Assembly: GCA_013397435.1 (NCBI GenBank)
Contig: VZRG01000357.1
Coordinates: 387,793 to 451,792, forward strand
From: Erythrocercus mccallii
Taxonomy: Eukaryota > Chordata > Aves > Passeriformes > Dicruridae
Length of the DNA: 64,000 nucleotides
Direction: 5' to 3'
Below the pieces are notes generated by a model, which worked only from the letters and a program-made list of their open reading frames with translations, ran no database searches and was not told the origin of the DNA. The position numbers and the translations under genes are program-made. Each line of letters starts with the position of its first letter. Positions within the stretch are counted from its first letter, which is position 1. This document shows, in pieces, positions 23,801 to 33,455 of this stretch.

Positions 23801-26800
23801 ACACAAGAGGATGAAAAGTCAGTTCCTTGCATGGAAGGTAGGCAGTTTAGGAAAGCTTTTCGAAAAGTCTAGGGGCTGCTGAAATAAGAGGATTAACATC
23901 TTGTGACAGATGGCTATAGTTTTAATTGTCATAGGTTATAGTGGTCATTATTCTTTGCATTTAAACCATATAAGAAGAATTAACTGAGTTGCCCTGCTTA
24001 ACTGTCAATGGGGTTCTCCTAGCTCTTTGCATTTTAAGTGAGATTAATAAATGAAAACATGTTGTACAGACAGGGTGTATTTTATTGAAAGATTCATGAA
24101 GTTTCAATGACATTGTTAAGGTATTTAATTAGTCTCATGAAAAAAGTGGAGTGACCCTTTTAGAGAAGCTGATAAATCATATAATAGCTGTTAGATCCTC
24201 TTTATTCCTTCCTTTATAAGATTAACTTTGTGCTAAGCAATTTATGCTAAGTTTTCCCTTTTATTGGTAACCAAAGTTATCTGTGCTTCATGAATAGATT
24301 ATTGGAGATAACATCATGTAATTAACAAGAGATGCAGAAAAGTAAAAGTACAATTTGTGTAAGAATTGTATGAGAGAAAATGTTAATTTCTTAACTAGGA
24401 AGGATATTTAAAGGGATAAAAGGAAGGCAAAATAGTGCAGTTTTTTGAAAGGATTAAAGTAACCTTATCTCGTGTTCTTTCAGAAGGTAGGATTGCATGA
24501 GTGTGTGAAAGTCATGTTCAATGAGCTATTCACAACTCTAATGAATTGTAGACACAAGTTTGCATTGCCTTTTTTTTCCAAAAGTGATTGATAAGGTGTA
24601 GGTTATGCCTTAGCTAAACTGAATAATTGAAATTAGTAAAAGGGGAAATTGTACAACCTGCAATTATTCAGAATTGTATAAGAATGTCAGTCTGAAGTGC
24701 AGTAAATTATGATGTGTGTGGGAGGAAGAGTGAGTACATTTTTTGGTAAGAGTAAACATAGCAAAATCAAAGATTTAAGACAAAATACCTGTCAGTAGCA
24801 CTTCACTGTGGTGTTATCTTCTCCTTTGAAGTATTTCTGAAATGTCTGTGATTGTGTTCTTTTAAGAAATCTGCATAGAATCCTATTTCCAATTTAATTT
24901 CCTTCTAGACCTCAGGTCTTGTATTCTTACACACCATCATTTTTACTTTTTGAATTTTCAAAATAAAATTGCACGAGGATAAATTAAATTATGGACTTCA
25001 GAGCTTTCCTTTAAAAACAGGGAAAGAGACAGACGTCTGCTGGGTCATTCTTATGGACATTTGGTAGCTGTCATGGTAACCATTGCTGTGTGAATGTGAA
25101 CCAACCTTGTGGGATCTCACTGGAAAAGCACATAATTTTTTGTCTTTTTCTTCAGTATTAGAGTTGACCCCAGTGTTGGACTGAGATGCAGAACCTTGGA
25201 GCAATTTTCTTTTGTTAGGTTGGAACCTGTTAGCTTGAAAATTAGTGTTCTGAGTACTGAGCAAGGAAGTTTCCTGAAAGATTTAATAATGGCGAAGTAA
25301 TAGTTAAAGTGTTTTTTGCAGGGATTCTTAGTTGATGCATGTACTGAATAGTTGGATGTAATTTGAAACTGTCCGGATAGCAAAACCGTGAAAAATGAGA
25401 GTAACTACTGTGCATATAAAGATTTATTATGCATCTATGTTACAGTATGCTTATTTTATCAAAAATAGACCATTATGAATCCTGGCTTTTGCACCTGCTC
25501 TTCATTAATTTTTGAAGTTAAATAGCTCTGAGTGGTCTTTTCTACCAAATACCAGAGGGCATTTGGGGGTTATTAGCAACAAATACTTGCTGAATGTAGA
25601 GTTTAACATTAATGGTAAAGTAATCCACTACTAAAATTGTAGTTTAACTACTGTTAAGCATGAAAAAAACCCACCAAAAAAACAAGCCCACCCTCAAAAG
25701 CTTTAAGCAATTGGAGAGCTATTAAATTACTTTGTACTGGTTTTAGGACAATTAGAATTTGACATAAGTAAAAGTTGAAGTTTTGTTGTATTTTTATTGA
25801 ATTTGAAAAAGAAGTAATGTCATTTGAGAATAATAGACAAAGACCTCATAATTTAGAAAAATACCCATCATAGTTTATGTATTTCTTTTTTTAAAAAAAG
25901 TTCATGTGCGTCTGGAAGTAGTTGAACGTTACAGTTTTAGTTTCACATGTAGTGTGTTATATGAATCAGTTGCACAATTGAATTCCTGTTGGAATTATCC
26001 TGGAAGCTTTTTCAGAAGAAAAATCTCAGCAATGTAAGATATGAAAATAAAAGTTTCCCCCTCCCTGTTTTACTGTTATTTAGGGCAGAACTTTTTATCT
26101 TTATATCCCTAAAAAGCAAAGCTGGTTTAGGAAAGAAGTGGAGGTCAGTCTGTCATGACTGTAAGAAGGAAAAGAATCAAGCTAATTCTTTTTTTTAGAA
26201 GCAAACATTGGTAATTCGTTTTTCAGCAAATAACAAATGTCTTTGCAATTAATTTTGCATGATTGGCCTTTGGTTATCAGCCAAGAAATGTGATCAGTCA
26301 TAATTTAGTAGTTTTTCAAAATGTCATACACATAAAGTTAAAATCTGCTCAGCAATCAAATAAGTAGGTATTTGTTAGTGAAGCTGAAATCTTAAAAAGT
26401 GGAAAAAAAACCCCAGAGTTCTTAACTGCTAGGGATGGAAAAAAGAGAGGCCAATAGGAAGATTTCCAAACTTCAGATATTTCCTTCTTGCCCGTTCATG
26501 GGCTGTTTTAAGAGTTGTTTTGACCCCAACTTGTGTCATGACATGTACTCACATGACATATACTACTAACTGGAGAAAAAAAATCTGAATGTATCTTAGT
26601 GAGCATTTGCTGGGAGCTTTTGGGTAACAGTTGGGTACCTGTTATTTTGTGTTAAATCAATGCAGATATTTAGAGGACACTAAATGTTTTGGTTCTTAAG
26701 ATGGACGGACACCTTTGGTACAGAAGATCACAGGGAGCTTGAAATCAGCATTGCTACTATTTTTAACAGTAAAACACCTTGCTGGTTATTAGTGTATTTT

Positions 26801-29521
26801 TTTGTAAAAAAACTATGATACCATTTTTTTTAAAGTATGAGCTTTCTTAGACCTAAAATGATCTTGTATTACTCAGTTCTAAAACTTGCCTAAAGCTTAT
26901 TTCATAAAAGTTTTTTTCTTTATGATGAGTCATATAAAGCTGCTCTCAGTGTGTGTAATACTAGCAAGACTTTGGTGGCCAAGATGTTGTGCTGGGTTCG
27001 TTTTGAATCCTGCTGGTTGAAATTTTCCAAATACTTTCATTCCAGGACTGAAACGATGGAAAAATACTCTTGTACCCAACCGAGTTATTTAGAAATGTTT
27101 TACTATTTCTCAGTTTCCAAGGAAGAAAATTGAGTTTGGCTGCACTGAGGATGTTTCAGTTCACAAGGGCTGTGTGAAATTCAACAGGACTTTCCATGCA
27201 TTTGCAATTCAAGGCTGCCTTAGGAGGAGATAAATCTGGGCATAATAATAAGGGTACAGGTTGTCAGGAGAGGGAAGGCTGGTACAAAGAATTGTTTATT
27301 TAAAATAAATATACTGGATTTTTTTCAACCTGTGACTGCTGCTTCCCTGGCAGGAAAAAGAGGGGAGATGCCTGGCATAACTCTACAGGCAATGAAATCA
27401 GGGGCTGAGTGGGACAGGTAGGAGCTCTTGACCAGCTGCCACAACACAAGACCACCAGCTTGGAGTTACGAAGTTGGATCCATGCTGGGATTAGGAACCA
27501 GTGGGCAGAGTGAAAGACATGATGGGGCTGAGAGAATGTATCTGAAGGAGTGAGAACAAAAAGGCAGATTGGGCAAGAAATTAATACTGAGGAAGATGCA
27601 TGAGACCAGGTTACAAATGTGGTTGAGAAGCAGAGATGACTCCTTATTTTGTAGCCTAAGCCTGTTGCCTTTCAGCCTAGCACTAAAAGTGAAGTTTGGG
27701 AGTGAGAAGAGAGACTGATAAGAATCTGTTACCTCAGTCAGGGCAGAATACGTGGAGTTTGGAAGAAGGAGGTAGAGGAGACTATGATCACTGTGCTGCC
27801 ATTTGGTGCTTGGAACCAAGCCCAGACAGGTCATTGCTGCTGCCAGTTCTTCAGCTTGGGTGGCAGATATGTGACACTTACGATTTATTAGCCCAGGTTT
27901 CAGTAAGTTTCCACGTAATTTGTTTTTCACTGGCTGTTTTACAAATGACTAAGATAAGTGTAGGCCTTTGTCTAGGGAAAAATGGAGAAATTTGAGAGCT
28001 TCTGAATCAGGCTCTCTGAAAAGGGGGGAAAAAGATTGTCAAGACCATGTTCTGTCCCGAGATGCAAGATGAGCATGTGACTATGTGCTGTAAATCAGAC
28101 GCAAGATTAAAACCATTTTGTGTGCAACTGCCCTGTTGAACTGGGTTCTCCCATGCTTCTGTTGCAATGACCTTATGCATTGTCCACTGGTAAATTAATA
28201 ACTAAATAGGTTTGCTGGGTGCCTCCCTCAAGGATGTGCAGCATGTGGAAGGGCTGTGTATTCCCTGGGATTGCTGTAAGAGCAATACTTTGAGAAATAG
28301 GCTTTTATCACCAAGGCTTCTGAGATGAGGGAGTGCATCTAACTTTAGTTTGAAAGTAGTTCTGGCAGCTCCTGTGTGCAGTGATGCTGGAGATTTGTTT
28401 TGGGAGCAAAGGGTCAGGATCCTCAAGGTTTGTGTTCAGTTGCTCTTTGGCAGCCATCCAGTGCTGTCCTGCTCAACACAAGGGAAGGGCAATGCAGTTG
28501 AGCATCCTTGTTCAGCTAAACCTGAAAAAGTTGTTATGGAACAAATAAATGTCACTTTTTTCTGTCCCAAACACCTCCTTCTTGCTCCAACTGCTGTTTG
28601 CAGGCAGACTGAAATTCAAAGGCAGTAGTCAGTTCCAAGGTGGCAGGAGTATTGTGTGCTGTACCTGTTCATTTGCAGAAGTGTAGAGCTCCCCCTACAA
28701 ACAGTATATATGTTATGAGGACTGTCATGCTTGAGTGTAATATAATGTCTTTTCACTAAATGAAATACCCACAGGAGTCTGGCTGACTGGAAGCACTGGC
28801 AAGGGAATATAGACCCTTTAATCTCTAGGAATCATAATGTATTTACAGTTGATGGCTGTGTAGTGACACAAAATAAGTAGTCACAGTCTTGGTCCCAAAT
28901 AAGAGGTCTTAGTATCTCACATATCCCCATTCAGGTGTTTCAGGAAGGCTACAGATTTAATAATGGATCTGATCCTTGGTGCCTCTCATCTACTTATTTG
29001 GGCTTTGCCAATCCCAGTTGGATTGTGCTGGTAGAAAGCTGTAAAGTAGCTCTGTCTTGTGCTGCTTTGATGATGAGTATGCTCCAGGGCTATTGTTGCT
29101 GTATGAGAAATTCTTACCCTAAAATTCCAGTCTTCGTGCAGTACAAATATGATAGGGTGAGACTTGTGCCTACCCTTGGTGAGGGCAACTCATAAAGATA
29201 AGCTGCTGCAGCTTAGTTGTTTGGCCCTTTCCTGATGATAGTACTTCAGTCTAGCAGGGAGTTTTTGGTCTGGAATCTGTTTTGAAAAGCTTGTCTTCAG
29301 CAATACAAGTTTTAAGCTTAAAAGTGAGCATCACATGTAGACAGAACAGATCCCACTACTGATTTCAGAATCTTCATAAAAAGGAAAGTAAGGATGTTCA
29401 CAGATTATTTTCATTACTTACTTGATTAACTCACATAATAAGGAAATGGTTGAGAATGTAATTTATGTGAAGCAAAGCTTATGCTGTATATCAGAGATTG
29501 GCAATGTGTTTTGTCAACTTT

Positions 29522-29619
29522 TGATCTAAAAAAAAATGCTAGTGTGAATTACTCAATTAAATGTGTCTTCTGATCTAAAAAAAAATGCTAGTGTGAATTA
29601 CTCAATTAAATGTGTCTTC
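29522..29619. repeat. Perfect 49-bp tandem duplication
   Basis: Positions 29522-29570 and 29571-29619 are identical, each starting TGATCTAAAAAAAAATGCTA. The exact match, including the nine-A run, points to a very recent duplication or to an assembly artefact. It is in an intron and has no evident function. Confidence 0.98.
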
Positions 29620-30261
29620 TGCAGAGTTCTGCTTTTGTATTTACATACTGCTTCCTGCAATATGCAAAGGCATTTAAAAAAGAAAAAAATCCAGTGCCTT
29701 ACTGCAGGAAAGAAAATTTTGTACTCTTTCTTACAATGCTTCAGATGCTAAACTGTGAATAGACAGAAATGTTACTCTCCTTAATTCTTTTAGAAAGATG
29801 ATTTCTTCAATTTTCTGGATGCCATAAATTGTCCTTCCCCCCCCTTTTTTTAAGTAAAGCGGCTCCCTTCTGTAGCTTACATTGTGCTAAATTGATGATG
29901 AAGAATAGGACGGTTTATGAAGATAAATGTCAGAAATGTCTTCTAAAGTAGACATTCAGATTTTTTTGGATTAATGGGAAAGAAGGTCAATAATTGCATG
30001 GATTTCAATAAGCTTGAGATGAAATGGCATTCCTGTGGTGCTAGTGATTATTAAAACATTGTGAATTCATTTCAAGATACTGTACTCGGGTTTAATATAT
30101 CTTCCATTGTGAAGGAATGACTCAGTAAGAGCTGTCAGTTTGTACAGGTGATAGGAGATAATTCATACAGCAATTGTATTTTTAAGAGAAAAAAAGTTAC
30201 AGCAGACAATACATAAATTTCTGTATGGCAGCCTTAATTTTAATTCTGCCTTATTAAATAG

Positions 30262-30421
30262 GGCCCTCCAGACTTCCAGCAGCATACGCCTGGACCAGTT
30301 CCTACCAACTTCTCCCAAGCCCCACGGCTGCCAATCCAGGACCAGTGGAGAGGGCCACCCCCACCACCTCCGCCACTCCCTCCTCCACCTCCTCAGGACA
30401 GAGATCCTTTCTTCATAGCAG
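30262..30421 (+). CDS. RBM33: RBM33 exon e: polyproline segment I
   Basis: This exon of 160 nt encodes residues 250-302 and the first base of codon 303. It reads GPPDFQQHTPGPVPTNFSQA, then PRLPIQDQWRG, a run of seven prolines, Leu, five prolines, and QDRDPFFIA. The QDQWRG-polyproline-QDRDPFF pattern is characteristic of RBM33. Polyproline runs of this type can bind SH3, WW or EVH1 domains or profilin; the partner cannot be told from the sequence. The acceptor is TTATTAAATAG, with a weak pyrimidine tract, and the donor is GTGAGC at 30422. The weak acceptor may allow regulated inclusion, but skipping would break the frame. Confidence 0.93.
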
Positions 30422-31324
30422 GTGAGCATTTTCAATCCCATTAACAATGAACACCCACCTTTTGTAAAGTGACTCTGCTCTGTGACTGCATAGCCCACAA
30501 CATGAAGTGTTCAGAAGAAGCTGAAGGCTGGAAGGTCCCATCTGATGTAGCCAGGCTGGTACATGCCAGAAATTCTGGTTGTCTAGTAGATTCTTCTTTT
30601 GATATGGATTTTTACTTTTTTTAATATGTCTTCACCTGTAACTGCCATGAATCCACATATTTATGTAGACACAAAAATAATTAATATCTAAGTGATTGTT
30701 GCAATGAAATTGTTGTATTTTGTTATATTTTGGATAATAAGTACTCTCCATACACTTGGATTTCCTCTTGTAACTCTTTAAACTGCCTGGACTCTGTATG
30801 TAGTGTAAGAAATCTGTTAAGATTAGATAAAATTATACAGCCTAGCAATCATAAGAGAGGGTAAGTGCATGTTTATATTTATACCATATATATATAATGT
30901 GTATATAACTATATATAAATATTATATATTGTATATTATATAATATACATGTACAATATGTAAAAATGTGCTAAATACCTAGTCAGCGAATGGTGTCAAT
31001 GCTTTATGAGTTCTTCTGTGGTTTAAACTATAATCGCTGGAACCCTTCATTGAATTTTTTAAAGTAGAATTTCCAAAAGGTGTTGCTGATTCTGACAAAG
31101 TACCAGTTGTGCTGGTCTTTCAAGGATCAATTCCTTTTATACACAAGTGACAGGAACAAGAGAAACATAACCTTGAGGCTAGCTCTTACAATTAAAACAT
31201 CCCTTACAGTTCTGCATTCTGCAAATTTCAAGCTACTTTCCGAAACAGACTAAAGCCCCGCGTTTCGGAAATGCGTTTGTGTCCCAGGAAGGCTGTCATT
31301 GAATCAATTCTCTTATTCCCACAG
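30422..31324 (+). other. RBM33: Intron between exons e and f, with an AT-rich microsatellite-like tract
   Basis: Noncoding intron of about 0.9 kb. Positions about 30873-30960 are nearly pure A/T with imperfect TA and TATA repeats that can form many alternative foldbacks. No other feature was recognised. The composition changes sharply just downstream to GC-rich at exon f. Confidence 0.8.
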
Positions 31325-31656
31325 ATCCGAGGTTCCCGGGTCATCCCTTGTTTGAGCAGCGAAGCCCCCCACCGCCACCGCCTCCCCCGCTTCTTAACAG
31401 CGCCCATCCCGTTCCTACGCAGAGCCCGATGCCGTTCAGCCCGCCCGGGCCCGCCTTTAACCAGCAGGGACAGCAGCCGGTGTACCCGCGGGACCGGCCC
31501 GTGCGGCCCAGCATGCAGCCCCAGGGCCCGGTGGGCATCCTGCACTTCAACCAGCCGGGCTCTGCCACCCCGCGGCCCTTCATCCCCCCGCGGCAGCAGT
31601 TCCTGCCGGCGCCGGGACAGCCCTTCCTGTCCCCGCACACGCAGCCCAGCATGCAG
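31325..31656 (+). CDS. RBM33: RBM33 exon f: GC-rich polyproline segment II
   Basis: This exon of 332 nt completes codon 303 (G plus AT gives Asp) and encodes residues 304-413. It includes PRFPGHPLFEQRS, a run of eight prolines, LLNSAHPVPTQSPMPFSPPG, PAFNQQGQQPVYPRDRPVR and VGILHFNQPGSATPRPFIPP, ending with SPHTQPSMQ. These phrases match RBM33 closely. Codons are strongly biased to G/C at third positions, unlike the exons on either side, and the exon is dense in CpG. The acceptor is TTATTCCCACAG and the donor GTACGG. The frame remains open downstream to 31951-31953, giving a long extension if the following intron is retained. The segment is disordered and probably serves protein contacts. Confidence 0.94.
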
Positions 31657-32145
31657 GTACGGGGCCGAAGCCCGTTGGCATTGCAGGTCCCAGGGGGATG
31701 GCCCTGTGTTGCCGTTGCTGCGGTACCTGGAGATTGGTGGATCTCGGCCCCGCTGCGGTGCCGGGGCAGCGCGGGGCGGCAGCGCCCTCTCCCGGCAGCG
31801 GCCTCCGCCCGGGCGCGGAGCGCGGCAGCAGCGGGGCCGTGGGGCTGCGGCGCCGCTGGAGCGGGGCAGCGCTTTGGGGATGTTCAGAGAGCCGGGATAA
31901 ACATCGTTAGAAAACGGTGTAGAACACAGGAACCCTTGGATTTGTCTTTTTAACTTCAGCTGTTGCCTTACACAGGTTTAAGCGTAGAACGACCTTACAC
32001 TGCTTCTGTTGGGTCTGTTCTTTCCTCTGTATGATTTTAGTTGAATCTGGTTCATAGCTGCTAACAGTTCTAAGGACTTGATAGGCTGGAGCTGTTTTTC
32101 AGGAGTTTATTACCTTGAAACTAAATTTTTTTTTTTCATGTGAAG
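31657..32145 (+). other. RBM33: Short intron f-g, GC-rich in its first half and open in the coding frame
   Basis: A 489-bp intron, donor GTACGG and acceptor TCATGTGAAG. The first 220 bp continue the GC- and CpG-rich composition of exon f; the rest is AT-rich. Reading on from exon f, 98 codons rich in Ala, Gly and Arg follow before a TAA at 31951-31953. The acceptor region has a T-run (32129-32136) but ends in GAAG, not a pyrimidine-AG, and so looks weak. Confidence 0.75.
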
Positions 32146-32385
32146 GGTCCCATGCATCCTCCATTACAGCCTCAGCCACAACCTCAGCCTCAGCAACACC
32201 ATCACCAGCAGCAACAGCAGCACCATCACCAGCAGCAGCAGCATCACCATCTCCAAGGGCCTCCACAGCCCTTGATGCCCATGAATCAGCCACAGTTCAG
32301 GCCTCACATGCAAGCCACACAGCAGCAGCCAAATAACAACAGGATGCAGTGTCAGCCACGACAGGGTCCAATGAAGCCAAGGCAT
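32146..32385 (+). CDS. RBM33: RBM33 exon g: glutamine/histidine-repeat segment
   Basis: This exon of 240 nt encodes residues 414-493 in phase 0 at both ends. It begins GPMHPPLQPQPQPQPQ and continues with alternating glutamine and histidine clusters (HHH, QQQQQ, HHH, QQQQ, HHH), then LQGPPQPLMPMNQPQFRP and PNNNRMQCQPRQGPMKPRH. Mammalian RBM33 has a His/Gln/Pro-rich segment at the same place, with a quite different repeat make-up, so this part evolves quickly. Histidine-rich tracts often go with nuclear speckle localisation, which is inference here. The donor is a strong GTAAGT at 32386. A second near-identical donor 42 nt downstream is described in the findings. Being an 80-codon phase-0 cassette, it could be skipped without a frameshift. 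Confidence 0.92.
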
Positions 32386-33167
32386 GTAAGTACACATACA
32401 TCAGCGTCCTGCATGAGTAGCAGGCATGTAAGCACAGGTTTCAAAACTCACCAGTGTGGGTTTTCAGTTCTGTTTATTCCCTTCCTGCTCTTTCCCCTAC
32501 ATTTACCATTTCCTGCTCGTTTTCTGCCTTGATCGTTTCATAATCTACATTAAAAAATATCATGTGTGTCTTTCTTTTCTCCTCTGTTCTTCATTGTTCT
32601 TTTTGATTTGGGTCCAGCGGGAGATGTTGCAGTTGGCCAAGAATTAGCAATAAAGGGGTTTTGAAAGATAGGTTTGCTTTATAAGGCTTTACAACTGCTG
32701 GTAGTCTGTGATTGTGTGGGAGCCCAGTTCTGTGAAACTCTTTCGATTTGAAGGTCTTTCTGTACCACTGCTGATCAGTTTTCTGGTTCAGATAATGCCT
32801 CTCCTGTCTTGTGAGTTTCCTCCAATGCAGCATACTCTGCTACTTGGTAGGTAAGTAGCACAACAGCCTGGAGCAGTGCTCAAGACTATAGTTTAGCATA
32901 GTTTCTTTGATTAGGAAAGGAAATCACACAGTGAATCCAATTTCTGAGAATGGTGTCAAACAAGTGAGGTTAAATTTTGCTTTTTATTCAAAGAAAAGTT
33001 CATTAAAATGTTCTCATTCCTGGTTTTTTTTCTGACATTCAAAATTTTGTGCCTCTTCACAAAGCTTGTTTTCCCAAACTGAACTAAATCAGGAAAATGT
33101 GAAACCAAAACCACTTCAGCCTGGTTTGTGGTGGAAGTCAGCAGTTTTTTCCCTTTCTGCTTTTCAG
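32386..33167 (+). other. RBM33: Intron between exons g and h
   Basis: Noncoding intron of 782 bp with donor GTAAGT and acceptor CTGCTTTTCAG. It contains a duplicated donor motif at 32423-32434. Otherwise nothing was recognised. Confidence 0.8.
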
Positions 33168-33455
33168 GGTACCCCATCACAGAATATTGTCAAGCGTTCA
33201 AATCAGCAGCTGCAGTCGACTGCTCCCAGGAACAGCAACTTGCGTGAGTTGCCGATAGCCCCGTCCCACGCCATGGAGATGAGCAACAACAGGCGAAACT
33301 CCACCCCAGCTGCTCAGGTCAAACCCATTACCAGCACCATGTCTGCCACCAAGTCTGTCACTGGTGGTGGGAACTCCCAGGGAAGGCCCGAGATGAAAGC
33401 TAAAACCATCACACCAGTGGGCCAGGCAAAGTCAGAAGGAAAATCTGAACCAGAG
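33168..33455 (+). CDS. RBM33: RBM33 exon h: Ser/Thr/Asn-rich linker
   Basis: This exon of 288 nt encodes residues 494-589 in phase 0 at both ends. It reads GTPSQNIVKRSNQQLQSTAP, RNSNLRELPIAPSHAMEMSN, then NRRNSTPAAQVKPITSTM and a Lys/Ser-rich end (GQAKSEGKSEPE). The RNSNLRELPIAPSH block is conserved in RBM33 and is the likely functional core of an otherwise disordered, phosphorylatable linker. The donor GTAAGG is followed at once by fourteen T residues (33464-33477), a U-rich intronic context of the sort bound by TIA1-type splicing factors. The phase-0 ends allow in-frame skipping. Confidence 0.93.

Larger units (their letters stand above)
14416..30261 (+). other. RBM33: 15.8-kb intron between exons d and e
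   Basis: The largest intron in the window. It holds a CR1 fragment (about 20818-20994), a perfect 20-bp tandem duplication (23761-23800) and a perfect 49-bp tandem duplication (29522-29619), each listed separately. Two blocks, about 16840-17060 and 19950-20560, are dense in TAAT, ATCAAT and octamer-like motifs and look like candidate conserved noncoding elements. The longest open frame (27466-27930, minus strand) shows no domain. I found no missed RBM33 exon; the exons on either side join directly in frame. Confidence 0.75.

Noticed and set aside
27466..27930. 154-codon open frame on the minus strand in intron d-e
   Set aside because: No recognisable domain, no splice context, ordinary composition; length is compatible with chance.
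30873..30960. AT-rich tract as an origin or matrix attachment region
   Set aside because: Imperfect TA microsatellite explains it; nothing specific supports another function.
31228..31652. Open frames antisense to exon f
   Set aside because: Shadows of the GC-rich, stop-poor exon f on the opposite strand.
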